Positions 1-9,363 are shown, counted from the stretch's first letter. The stretch: 40,420 nt of DNA from Phaeoceros laevis (GCA_049999765.1 JBNGIQ010009446.1:69586-110005); one strand, 5' to 3'. A program made the numbers and translations. The notes: a model not told the origin generated them from the sequence alone.

Positions 1-345
1 TGCGGAAATGTCGAGAAGGCATTCACATATGCTGACTCAGCCAGCTGCGTAGGAAATTCATTGTGTAGTTGCTGTAGCTTTGGAATCAGCCACAAGTTGG
101 GCTTGCACCGACATGTCACAATACACGTACCTACGTACCCTCATACCAGACCTAAGCATTGCTTCAAGACCTGAAGCCATGCCTCCGAAAAGCTCCACCA
201 TTGTGATGCCTTCCTCGGGAGGCTGCCACTGAATTGTGGCTTGCAAAATAGGCTGAACAGCAACATGTGGCTCACCCACAGTTATGACTGAATCTAGCTT
301 TTGCAAAGCCTCCTCAACAGCAAGCTTGCTGGTTTTGAGCAGCTA
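1..345 (-). pseudogene. Cytosine-C5 DNA methyltransferase-like domain (N-terminal part, in the retroelement)
   Basis: Following the protease and an in-frame TAG (343-345), the frame reads into a short linker and then VELFGGMASGLEAMLRSGM, with ELFGGMASG at 169-195. That resembles motif I of cytosine-C5 methyltransferases (the S-adenosylmethionine-binding xLFxGxxSG loop, as in the DNMT3/DRM group), followed by a second beta strand (RRYVYCDMS) where the acidic ribose-binding residue normally sits. The frame breaks near position 78; in the next frame it continues as LQQLHNEFPTQLAESAYV to the window edge. The catalytic Pro-Cys motif IV would lie outside the window, so activity cannot be judged. 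An alternative is another Rossmann-fold methyltransferase, but the loop pattern favours C5 enzymes. Confidence 0.6.
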
Positions 346-364
346 CACTGTTTGAGGTTGGTAA

Positions 365-3180
365 TCAACCTGAACAGCAGCTGCAAAAACCACATCTTGT
401 GTCAAAGAATTCTTCTTCACTCTCATCATCGGAAAAAGCCATTCTTTCGAAGGTAGCAGCACAAGCCTCCTTGAGTGCAGTCAAAGCTGCCCCCCCAGTC
501 TGCAATCCATGTAAATCAAGGGGTAAAAAGCCCAACTCCCGACCATTCTCATACCAATCAACTCGGTAATAGGCCTGTTCAGTCCAATTGTCGATAGTGA
601 TACCTGGAGGAAACAGTGCCTCTTGACCCATGAGAACATCGTAGCTTGTAGCCGATGTCACCAAACACCTGAGCCTCAATGACACACTCTGAGCAGTCCC
701 AGGATTGAACATGATGTTGAGAAAACCTGATGTCTCCCCCTGAACCTTTTAAACTTGTCCTCCCGAGGTCCGAATCCTCCATGCTAATCTTGCAAAGCAT
801 TTCCAGTCAGACCTGGTTTCACAGCGAAAGCCTCTCCTAAAATCACGGGCTGTGCACCTGTGTCAAGGAGTGCTATTCGAGGTGCAACACCATTTATGAC
901 CACCCCTTCACGATTGTCTACTAGGACAGCTCCTAGATTTACAATCATACGCTCAGATGCAGGTACAACGGGCAATCCCTTTGCATACCGATGTAATATA
1001 GCGCTACTGATAGGTTTATCCTGGCCCAAAAGCTCCATGCTTGACAATTTCACAATCTGTAGGGCTTCCACCGATCCTACTTCTGCCACAAACTCATTAG
1101 AATTTTTTTTATCAGCAAGAGCTATTTTTCTGGACATGGATTTGTCAAAAATGGGAACCAAAGGAGGGCTGGCATCTGCATTTTGTGCTTGCTTCTCCCA
1201 GTCACCTGCTTGCTCTGTGCTCGCAGCATTCTTAACAGCCCTTTCCTTTTCCAAAAGCTCTGCCTGCAAAGTTTGGATAACTTGCTGCGGCGTGGTTCGC
1301 AATTCGTGAAATGAGAACAATGGAACCCTCATGATTCGGTCAAGAATGTGAATTCGTGACAGAAATTCTAGCGCTCCTGCCTCAAATTCTCCTACGGGAT
1401 CATCCCAGCGTCCCTGCCTTGTGCCTGGCGACCCAGCTGCCAGCGAAAATCGGTTCTGCGCAACCACTGCTGGCTCTCCTGCTTCAAGAAAACCGGGGTT
1501 ACGCCCTTCGCTCGATCTGCTGCTGCCTGCCCGCATGGATTCAGGTCCCAAGACATTTTTAAAGTGTGAGATCTCCTCACGCACGTCCGGGGACACCATC
1601 TCCCTGCCGGCTGCTGCCGGATTCCCTGCACCGGGAAAAGCGGGCATAAGCCCTCCACTCGCGCTGCTGCCCTTGCGCACAACATTGGGCCTCACTGCCC
1701 TGCTCTCGTCCAGGCTCTCATCGCGCGAGATTGCAGGCCCGACTTCTCCGTGACCTGCAGCAAAATTGGGCACCTGCTCCTCACTTGGCGTGCCGTCACT
1801 TCCCTGCGCACGTATGGGCACGAAGGCCCTGGAATTCGCAGCATCTCCTTGCAAATCCCACGGATCTGGCTCGCCACTCGGCCTGCGGCTGATTCCACGC
1901 ACAGTTTCGGGCATCAAACCCCTGCCAGCATTCGCAATTTCATCTTGCAATTTCACAGGTTCTTCCTGCTCTAAGGGCACCTGCTCAAATGACATTGGTA
2001 GGGCTGCCCTGGCGCCTCTAGCGCGTGTGACTAGCCCTGCCTGCGTACCCGGGGCCTTGGATGCATGCCTCCTCGTGGCTGCTCCTGCATCAAGCGCCTG
2101 CACATCAAATTGGCCTTCCAGCCTCATCATTCTAGAAAGCCCAGGAGGACATCCTCCACGTGGACCACTGCCGCTCCCTTGCACATGTGTGGGCACGAAA
2201 TCCCGGTTGGGATTCGGAATCACATCTTGCAAAATCACAGAGTCTTGCTCACCACTCGAATTGCTGCTAATCCCGCGCACGGGTTTGGGCATTAAAGCCC
2301 TTCCAGAATTAAATCCTTCCTCACGCATGCTCACGGGCACTGAATCCCTGCTGCCTATGCCAGAATTGTGCTCCAGATCTCCTCCTCCGATGCCCAAGAG
2401 CGGCACAGATAATGCATTTCCGGAGACAGCGTTGTCTTCAGGCGTAACCGCCAAAGACGCATCGCGTGCGGCTCAAAGCTCTGGTGGTGTGATGCTGCTT
2501 GACCTGGCTTCCTGCTCAGGAGTCATTTGTTGGAAGGACAGCGGCAGCGCTGCCCTAGCACCTCTCACGCATGTGTCGAGTCCTGCCTGCACACTCGGAA
2601 CCCTGGATGTAGGCCTCCTCGTGGCTGATCCGACCTCTAATTCACGCTCGAGCTGTTGATCCTCCAGCCTCCTGGGTACTGATCCTGCCAAATGCTCACC
2701 AACAGCCTCATAATCTTGAAGTGGCAAGAGTGTGGACAACACACTTTCTGCCATGGCCCGATTCGGGACACCGACTCCACGAGTCTGTGGGCGTTCATGA
2801 AAATTAAGACTACGCAAAGCTTCTGATTCTGCCTCCATTTGGCGTCGATACTCACGAAACCTGGCAGCTCTGTCAGGCACCTCCTCGTCACCAATAGCCA
2901 TACATGCGTCATAAGGCAATCCATACCTCTGGGAATTGCCTTCCTGGCTGCTGGAAGATGGACCAGCTGCAGACCTTGCTGCCATGCTTACAGTCAAAAC
3001 TTTAACCTGAGCCTTCAAGGCTTCAATCTCGGCCGTTAAATCAGCACTCTTCGATGTCTCTGCTTGATTGGCTGCTTGCACCTGCTTAGCCTTGCCTGCT
3101 GATGGTTTCTTAGCAGTCTTTACTGCTGCAGCAGGAGTTGCTGCAGAAGTACTTGGCTTGGGACCTTCCCTGCATCTGTC
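365..3180 (-). pseudogene. Spacer with diverged internal repeats, then a retropepsin-like protease
   Basis: From 3081 to 784 one frame is open except for a TGA at 2473-2475. The first part predicts a coiled, polar segment. The middle is low complexity with two imperfect repeat types: one (core ATRRxxSKxP...RGARAALP) begins near 2625 and 2079; the other (core GRxLMPxxVRGIS) begins near 2304 and 1926, with weaker copies near 1704 and 1550. The C-terminal part has the aspartic protease signature ALLDTGAQPV, with the D-T-G-A codons at 853-864. After a stop at 784-786 the protease continues in another frame (365-712), with the motif SYDVLMGQEALFPPG typical of the C-terminal half of such proteases. 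The first ATG-less start codons are not meaningful, because this is an internal piece of a polyprotein. Confidence 0.72.
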
Positions 3181-4592
3181 CCAACTCCATTCTTAGGCAA
3201 CCTAAGTGTCCTCCTCTCCGGATGCTTGTTAAAGCATATTGCTTCTACATGCCCGTCCTTATCACAAAAACTGCAATGTAGACTGGTAGGTGGACATAGA
3301 CACTGCAGAGCAAAATGATCAGTACTTGCACAATAATTGCAGCCGTAAGCTTGACCACCAGCACTTGTAGCAATTGCCGCATTCACAGTCTTGGTGTTGA
3401 ACTGGCTCTTGGCCATGGCTGAAGTGTTGCGTACTATTGCCTTTCCCTTCCCTGTGCTATGATCCTGATGGCTATGGCTTGTGCGCTTGGGTACATCCTC
3501 TTCATGAGCATCATAGTGAGCATTCGCCATTTCATAGCGCTCAGCAGCCAAATAGACATCCTCACAGGTGTAAGCATCACCTTGGTCATGAAAGACCATA
3601 TCCTTCACCTTGGCATGCAAAACAGGGCCAGGTTTAAGAGCCCTAAGGAATTTTTGTGCAGCTCCTTGCGGGGTCGCACTTCCAGTCTCTTGAACCAGCC
3701 GCAAAACCCTCCTATACAGCATCTTCAAGGTCTCACCCTTGAGCCTTGTGATGTTGCGCAATTCCTGGATCTTCTCCGTGCTTTTCGCTGGAAATTCTCG
3801 CTCAAGAATAACGAAGAAGGCTCCTACTGGATCGAGCTCCGCTGGTTCTGTCACCGTAGGATCAATTCCTTGGGTGGCTGCAAGCAATTGAGCCCCTGTA
3901 AGGAGCACAGAAGTGGGCACTACTGTTCCAGCTACAACTGCCGCTGGTGTACTGGCAGCTGCCACAGCAGCTTGAAGAGCAACCTGTTGGGCTTGAGCTA
4001 TCGCTGCTGCATAGGCTGGATTAGGCACGGTGAGATCTCGCAACAATGTTGGCCTGTGGTCAAAGTAAAGCAATTGAGCTTCCTCCGTTAAATACCTAGC
4101 CAACATCTTGAATGCATACCTTTGAGTGTAGTGCTATTGCAACTTCATCTCCCACTCGTCACACATGGAATAGAAGCATGCTTTGAACTCTCTAAGAGTC
4201 ACAGTGCCCGGTCTACCACTAAACTTATCAATCTTAGTAGTGTTGATGTCACCAGGATGCATGATGAAAATTGTAGTGGGCACGGGCACTAACGCTACTG
4301 ACGGGCCTCTTGGTGGTAGGAATGGCTCTAGGCTCCGCTCTGACTTGGCATCTTCCTCCTCATCAGACCAGGGATCTAGGTCAGAGCCTGACGTAGGCAC
4401 ATCCTGCCCAAAATACTCCTCCTTGACAGGTGTTGCCTGGCTAGCTGCCGGAGTAGACATTCGAAACACTTCCTCCTTTGGTGCTGGCTCCTGGATGGCC
4501 ACAGGTCTCTGTCGAGCTAGTAGCAATCGGGTTGATGCCCGTTGCCAGTAGGGCTTGATGTTATCAGTACCTTCCTGCCCTCTCCCAGCCAT
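3180..4592 (-). pseudogene. gag-like capsid/nucleocapsid region, two CCHC zinc knuckles
   Basis: The first in-frame ATG is at 4590-4592. The N-terminus is acidic and disordered; a capsid-like segment follows at about 4230-4000 (motif KIDKFSGRPGTVTLREF). A single in-frame TAG at 4134-4136 splits it, with the same frame open on both sides. Two retroviral-type zinc knuckles of form C-x2-C-x4-H-x4-C are visible: CNYCASTDHFALQC at 3300-3341 and CSFCDKDGHVEAIC at 3234-3275. These would bind the element's RNA during packaging. Just after the second knuckle (about 3170-3200) the frame shifts; the new frame continues through an alanine/lysine-rich stretch into the spacer. The family call rests on the knuckles and the downstream protease; capsid similarity is judged by eye. 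Confidence 0.78.
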
Positions 4593-4613
4593 GCTGCCTG
4601 TAGTTGTGAGCAC

Positions 4614-5287
4614 AGCTCCAACATGTCGGAAAGTTAGTCACTGAATGTTCAAAACGGTCTGTGGAAATCACAATGACCTGTGAAAATCACAACACTAAAG
4701 TGCTGCTGCGGGCAACTCACTGCCCAAACACAGAATCTAACACAATCAGTCAACACAATGAACAACCACTCTCAATCCTGGCAAGCAATCTCCAAAACAA
4801 TCAAAGTCTTGCAGCCAGAAATTGACGCAAGTTGTCGCAAGTTGAGTTCTAAGCGTTAGAATGGGTTTTAATGAGTTCATGAAAAGTGCAGGTGCGAAAT
4901 TCCTGCAGGAATCGAGCCGGGCTCCGTCCTCACGATCGGTCACAGCACATGAGCATCACAATGTACAGCTAGATTTGCATGAAGCAGTCAGCTACATCTG
5001 CTCGCGGCAGAGCCTACCTTCCAAAGATGACTTGCGACAACTACTCAACCTAGATGCTGGTAGCGTCCTAAGGCCTGCCCTCCGTTCCTGCTAGTCAACA
5101 CGCCACTTGCTGGCCAGCCTGCCTTGCCGTCCGCGCGGGGCTTGCTAGCCACAAGTCACGTGGGTTTGCGGCTTGGAATCGGCCCGGCACGAAAACCCAT
5201 AAAGGGTGCATATTAATTATAACTAATTACCATACATTACTTACGTGAATACAAGTGGTAGAAAATACTTAGCTGCAGTAAAAGCCA
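4614..5287. other. Probable 5' leader/LTR zone of the retroelement, boundaries not found
   Basis: No credible gene is seen. The stretch lies directly upstream of the gag start on the minus strand, where a 5' LTR, primer-binding site and leader would be expected. I see no clear TG...CA ends, and the 3' LTR needed for comparison is outside the window. The short plus-strand ORF at 4861-5094 has no recognisable domain and I do not treat it as a gene. Confidence 0.3.
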
Positions 5288-5746
5288 CTACTTAACCACC
5301 TTTCTCTTATAACCAAGCATGGTCAGCATAGCCAGGGCATAGTTACCCACGTCATGACATGCTAAGGGGCTTGTCCCCACATCATTAGAGGGCCTGCCAC
5401 TTTTCAGAACCTTTGCACATTCAACAATCAAGGGGCCAAAAATCCTGCAAAATGTATGCCTCATATTTAGCTTGCAAAGGGCTCTCCAAGCATCTTGTAA
5501 GGCAAACCCGTTGCAGCGGAGAATGGCTGCACCAAAAGATGTTACAGCATCTGTACATTGATCCTGCAAATGAGAGTGAGAGTGCCCTTTGACGACTTGA
5601 GTCAACAATTCTTGAATTATGAAACACAGGTCCGTGATCATTCCCTTTCTGAAGAGTTTCTGGCCCATAGTGATTAGAACATCTCTCTTCTCATAATCTG
5701 TCATCTTCATGTATGCCATAACATCATTAATAGTGTGCAATGTCAT
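5288..5746 (-). CDS. Hypothetical protein, 152 aa, possibly one exon of a larger or decayed gene
   Basis: An ATG-started ORF of 152 codons with a plausible helical, mixed-charge composition and seven cysteines (for example ILRCNGFALQDAWRALCKLN). I recognise no family. It is longer than expected by chance in this AT-richer stretch, and codon use is not obviously skewed. It sits between the retroelement and a repeat-dense region. A second unrecognised minus-strand ORF lies at 7773-8063; the two could be pieces of one gene split by repeat insertions, but I see no splice evidence for joining them. It could also be a fragment of another mobile element. Confidence 0.3.
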   Translation of the reverse strand: MTLHTINDVMAYMKMTDYEKRDVLITMGQKLFRKGMITDLCFIIQELLTQVVKGHSHSHLQDQCTDAVTSFGAAILRCNGFALQDAWRALCKLNMRHTFCRIFGPLIVECAKVLKSGRPSNDVGTSPLACHDVGNYALAMLTMLGYKRKVVK

Positions 5747-6342
5747 ACTTTCTCTAGATAACCTCCTCTAAATCCTTCTAATTTGCTGTCACGAACAACC
5801 AGTCGACACTGGGTCTCGCACTAAGTCCCCACATCTGCCGATAAAGCCTCAATTTCTTTGTGACAGAGTTCCACACGTCCATCTAAAGTTTGCATCCTGT
5901 TTATCATATGCGCCCCCACACTTCCACCCAAAGTCTGACATGTCGAGTAGCTTGCTACTTTTTCTGTTAGTAGTTACTACTACTATGTTAAAAAAATGGT
6001 ACAAGCACAAAACTACCTTGGTGGGGGCTGTTTGAAGGTCGAGGCACTGGGAGCGGTAGTCGCAAAAAGTAACGGGGTCTTTTGATGTTTCTAGAGCCCG
6101 GTCCTTTAGAGGTTAAGTAGTTAGTTTGAGTAACTAATATTTGTTTTGTTTGGTTTTGTTTCAGTTGAGTTGCCGGCTCCGTATATCATACTTTTAGTTT
6201 TTCACGATTTTTGTTGAAATCCTGTCGAAGAATAATGTGGCCAAGGTTGTAAATCAATAAAACGGCACTTCTTTGATATGTAACGCAGTTTCCGCATAGG
6301 ATTGCACTAGATAGATTGTGCATTTTCGAGGAGTGTCATTGA

Positions 6343-6446
6343 AAGCATGACTTGCCACATAGCGAGCTACCTAGCTAGTCATTTATGGTNNNNNNNNNNA
6401 AGCATGACTTGCCACATAGCGAGCTACCTAGCTAGTCATTTATGGT
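6343..6446. other. Assembly gap (10 N) with identical 47-bp flanks
   Basis: Ten N occupy 6390-6399. The 47 bases before the gap (6343-6389) are identical to the 47 bases after it (6400-6446). This looks like two contig ends that overlap but were not merged, so the apparent direct duplication is probably artificial. The ORF that spans the gap is therefore not real. Confidence 0.85.
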
Positions 6447-6514
6447 GGTTAAGCTATGTTATGTTAGTTACTGATATTAGGTTAATAATAACTAGGTTTG
6501 TAGAATGTTGTTTC

Positions 6515-6655
6515 CGTTTGGTTTTTTTGTGTTTGGTTTTTTTTGTGATTGTAGATTTCAGTTTGATAGAGCACGCTGCCCTAAGTGGGTATTGAACCCC
6601 GGCCACCCCTTTGGGGGGCGGGGTTCTTTACCACTTGAGTGTCCCCAAAGGGACA
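6515..6655 (-). mobile_element. Candidate tRNA-derived SINE
   Basis: On the minus strand there is a pol III A-box-like CTCAAGTGGTA (6629-6639) followed, about 30 bases on, by a B-box-like GGTTCAATACC (6588-6598). A 3' A-rich tail of repeated AAAACC-type units lies at about 6515-6550. This order (A box, B box, A-rich end) is that of tRNA-derived SINEs. It does not fold as a full tRNA, so I do not call a tRNA gene. No clear target-site duplication is visible. Confidence 0.45.
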
Positions 6656-6686
6656 AAAAAAGATTCGTTAAAATAAATTCAGTTAA

Positions 6687-6797
6687 TAGTAGTAGTAGTA
6701 AGGTGCCGCGCTATACCACAAGGACTCCACAAGGGGATCGAGCACGCGCTGTTTGTGACATGTGTCGGTATAGTGCGGCACTTTACTACTACTACTA
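6687..6797. repeat. Short hairpin-like element, 31-bp terminal inverted repeats
   Basis: Left arm 6687-6717 and right arm 6767-6797 are reverse complements at 29 of 31 positions: a run of TAG triplets followed by GTGCCGCRCTATACC. The whole unit is 111 bp, which fits a miniature inverted-repeat element. Related ends (TATAGCA...AGCACTTTT followed by CTACTACTAC) occur near 7278-7310 and 7508-7535, so it belongs to a local family. Confidence 0.5.
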
Positions 6798-7077
6798 CAT
6801 GTCAAGTAGCAAGCTACTCGACATGTCATGTATGACGGTTAAGCGTCATGTTAGTTCTATACTAGTTAATTAACTCTGAGTATCGGGCATACCCTACTAT
6901 ATTCTATAAAAGGCGCCAATGAAAGTCACGAGACTGCACAAAAATAGATATACTTACTAGCCTCCCGGGAAGGCTTGACAATAAGTAAGAATGGAGTAAG
7001 AATGGCAACTCAGATGGAGTAGAGCAAGTAGATAGATAGGGTAGCTCAACCTTAGAATCGATCCGCATAGCTCTAAC

Positions 7078-7535
7078 AAACTAACATGTCTTAACCACCA
7101 TAGCTGGCTAGCTAGGTAGCTTGCTACTTGGCACGTCACAAACATGGTGGCGTGCTCAATTCCCTTGTAGAGTTGGTAAACTAACATGGCTTAACCACCA
7201 TAGCTGGCTAGCTAGGTAGCTTGCTACCTGGCAGGTCACAAACATGGTGGCGTGCTCAATTCCCTTGTGGAGTTGGTATAGCACAGCACTTTTCTACTAC
7301 TACTACTACAATCGAGAGGTAGCAAATCACAAACATGGTGGCGTGCTCAATTCCCTTGTGGAGTTGGTAAACTAACATGGCTTAATCATCATAGCTGGCT
7401 AGCTAGGTAGCTTGCTACCAAGTAGGTCACAAACATGGTGGCGTGTAGCTTGCTACCTGGCAGGTCACAAACATGGTGGCGTGCTCAATTCCCTTGTGGA
7501 GTTGGTATAGCATAGCACTTTTTTACTACTACTAC
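7078..7535. repeat. Local tandem family, ~100-bp unit with partial copies
   Basis: Two near-identical 100-bp units lie head to tail at 7078-7177 and 7178-7277, both starting AAACTAACATG and ending GAGTTGGT. Truncated copies follow at about 7317-7368, 7369-7445 and 7446-7507, separated by CTACTACTAC spacers. The central part of the unit (AGCTAGGTAGCTTGCTAC) is similar, in reverse orientation, to the sequence beside the assembly gap at 6343-6446. The short minus-strand ORF at 6957-7187 is a by-product of these repeats. Confidence 0.7.
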
Positions 7536-7597
7536 AAATTGAGCGTGCTAGCGGCACTGACAATCGAGTGTGCTAGGTGTGCCGCTGCTACTGGCCA

Positions 7598-7697
7598 GTG
7601 GTCATCACAAGTCTATAAATCCTCATGTTCCTAGGATCCAATCCGACGTGGTCATTACAAGTCTATAAATCCTCATGTTCCTAGGATCCAATCCGAC
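7598..7697. repeat. 50-bp tandem duplication
   Basis: Positions 7598-7647 and 7648-7697 are identical except for one base (C/T at the eighth position). No coding or structural role is apparent. Confidence 0.85.
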
Positions 7698-7772
7698 AAA
7701 AATAATATATATATCACATAAAATAAAAAGGATCCAATCCGATACCTTTAGCGTGGTGCCTCCTTTCATGCC

Positions 7773-8063
7773 TCATGCTGAATTATGCTGTTTGTTCACT
7801 ATGAAGTGATAATGGCTTCTCATAACCAATCCTACCTTCTCATTAGATTCACTGGGTATAAGTTTTTTGTCAAACAAGTATTGAAGTAACATAACTAAAT
7901 TGTGACAAAGGTAGAGAAAACCCTTATGGCTTACGTTTGTGAACATAATCAGCCGAAGGAAGCATCCATGACCTGCTCTTTTCATTCTCACACACCACGA
8001 CAAATTTGAGGCAGCCTCTAGCCTCCCTGCCTTACCAATCAACATTTGAACATTCTTTTCCAA
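7773..8063 (-). CDS. Hypothetical ORF, 96 aa, doubtful
   Basis: A 96-codon ATG-started ORF with a hydrophobic central stretch (FLYLCHNLVMLLQYLF) that could be a membrane helix or a buried helix of a larger protein. I recognise no family. It is on the same strand as the ORF at 5288-5746 and could be a relic of the same gene. Without transcript or homology support it may be a chance ORF. Confidence 0.2.
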   Translation of the reverse strand: MEKNVQMLIGKAGRLEAASNLSWCVRMKRAGHGCFLRLIMFTNVSHKGFLYLCHNLVMLLQYLFDKKLIPSESNEKVGLVMRSHYHFIVNKQHNSA

Positions 8064-8454
8064 GGCTGTAAAGTTTCATTCGGAAATTCCACGAGGAGGT
8101 GACCAAACTGGGCACGGATACTCTTCGGGGGTTCCCCAATTGTCTTTCAAACGTGATGTTTTAATCAAAGAAGTTTTGAATTCACCATGTATTATTACAC
8201 AGCGAGTTCGAACCCCGGTCACATAGTAAGCTGGGGAATCTCATCGGGATCCAAGCTCCAATGCAGTAGCTTAGACTAGCGCCAGCGGATGAGAGTCACG
8301 GCCCGGTTTCGCCACCATTCGCCTGGTGCCAAAAGCCAAAACTCTATCTCGTCGGCTCGCTCCTCATCTTCTCCTGGGACCTCGACTGCACTTCTCCGAA
8401 CACTCTCTCCTTTGCACCAACAGGCGCAGGCGCAGCAGGCACCAGGACGGAGCC

Positions 8455-9363
8455 ATGGCCGTGGCAAGCAGCGCCAGCATTGCAAAGGTTGCCGCAGTGC
8501 CGTCCTCCTCCTTCGTCACTGGGTCTCGCGCCCGCCTGAGCTCCTGCACCTCGGTTTCCTGCTTCGCTGTCAGCAATGGCAGCAGGCTGTACGCCATGGC
8601 CACTAAGAAGGTGTCGGCCAAGCCCAAGGCCGCGGCCGGCGGCAAGAAGTCGTGGCTTCCAGGAGTGAGGGGCGGAGGCAACCTAGTGAACCCCGAGTGG
8701 CTGGACGGATCGTAAGCTTCCTTCCCCTACCTCCTTCGCTGTGCCCTGCATTTGGCTGCATTGCGCCACAACGCCTCCCTCTGCCCTCCCAGCTGACATC
8801 CGGCTCTGTGCAGACTGCCAGGTGACTACGGCTTCGACCCTCTGGGTCTGGGGAAGGACCCCAACTCGCTCAAGTGGTACAGGGAAGCCGAGATCATTCA
8901 CGGGCGATGGGCCTTGGTTGCCGTCGTAGGCATCTTCGTGGGCCAGGCCTGGAGCGGCGTGCCATGGTACGAGGCCGGTGCCGCCCCCGGCGCTGTGGCT
9001 CCGTTCTCCTTCGGTGCGCTGCTAGGCACACAGCTGCTGCTCATGGGCTGGGTGGAGGGAAAGCGGTGGGTTGACTTCCTTGAACCAAGCTCGCAGTCCG
9101 TGGAATGGGCCACCCCCTGGTCCAAAACCGCAGAGAACTTCGCCAATTACACCGGCCTGCAGGGATACCCTGGAGGTTTCTTCTTCGACCCTTTGAGGCT
9201 GGCCGGATCTGTTGTGGGCGGCAAGTATGTGCCTGACTACCAAAAGCTGGAGAGGCTGCAGCTGGCTGAGATCAAGCACGCCAGAATTGCCATGCTCGCA
9301 ATGCTCATCTTCTACTTCGAGGCTGGACAGGGCTTGACACCGTTGGGGGCTCTTGGCTTGTAG
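8455..9363 (+). CDS. LHCB6: Light-harvesting chlorophyll a/b protein CP24 of photosystem II
   Basis: Two exons, 8455-8711 and 8814-9363, join across a 102-bp GT-AG intron to give 268 codons. CP24 is a monomeric minor antenna protein linking trimeric LHCII to the photosystem II core in the thylakoid membrane. Residues 1 to about 50 are rich in Ser/Ala and look like a chloroplast transit peptide. The mature part has three membrane helices: helix B with [17 protein letters not shown] (Glu and His chlorophyll ligands), a middle helix [17 protein letters not shown], and helix A with [20 protein letters not shown]. The segments [13 protein letters not shown] and [20 protein letters not shown], and the end [12 protein letters not shown] without the C-terminal extension of other LHC proteins, mark CP24 rather than an LHCA or CP26/CP29. 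The start ATG follows a GC-rich leader. The family was lost or never present in chlorophytes, so it places the organism in streptophytes. Confidence 0.95.

Larger units (their letters stand above)
1..4613 (-). mobile_element. Degenerate Ty3/gypsy-like retroelement with a methyltransferase-like domain (left-truncated by the window)
   Basis: Read on the minus strand from about 4592 to 1, this is one polyprotein region in order: gag, two CCHC zinc knuckles, a long low-complexity spacer, a retropepsin-like protease and the start of a cytosine-C5-methyltransferase-like domain. Reverse transcriptase, RNase H and integrase are not in the window; if present they lie left of position 1. The copy is dead as it stands. 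In-frame stops sit at 4134-4136, 2473-2475, about 748-750 and 343-345, and frame changes fall near 3180, 785, 410 and 78. Reading frames on both sides of each break still look like one ancestral protein, so decay is moderate. I could not find an LTR pair or a primer-binding site. The order gag-protease fits Ty3/gypsy elements; placing a methyltransferase domain after the protease is unusual. Confidence 0.8.
5936..6828. repeat. Segment bounded by a perfect 25-bp inverted repeat
   Basis: Positions 5936-5960 and 6804-6828 are exact reverse complements over 25 bases (core CGAGTAGCTTGCTACT). Together they bound about 890 bp, suggesting a non-autonomous inverted-repeat element into which other repeats have inserted. 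The right copy is itself one arm of a near-palindrome (6797-6810 against 6813-6826, 13 of 14 pairs). No transposase-like ORF lies inside. The interior holds a scaffold gap, so the true length is uncertain. Confidence 0.45.

Noticed and set aside
1766-2659. Plus-strand ORF of 297 codons
   Set aside because: It is the opposite-strand shadow of the repeat-rich spacer of the retroelement; composition mirrors that spacer and no domain is present.
4134-4136. In-frame TAG in gag as programmed readthrough
   Set aside because: It lies inside the capsid region rather than at a domain boundary, and other stops and frameshifts show ordinary decay.
6347-6595. ORF spanning the N gap
   Set aside because: It runs through ten undetermined bases and duplicated contig ends, so it is an assembly artefact.
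7078-7535. CRISPR-like array
   Set aside because: Repeats of ~100 bp with partial, unequal units and no unique spacers of constant length; a eukaryotic tandem repeat.
8180-8275. tRNA-like B box (GGTTCGAACTC at 8204-8214, minus strand)
   Set aside because: No matching acceptor, D and anticodon arms could be folded; at most a SINE or tRNA relic.
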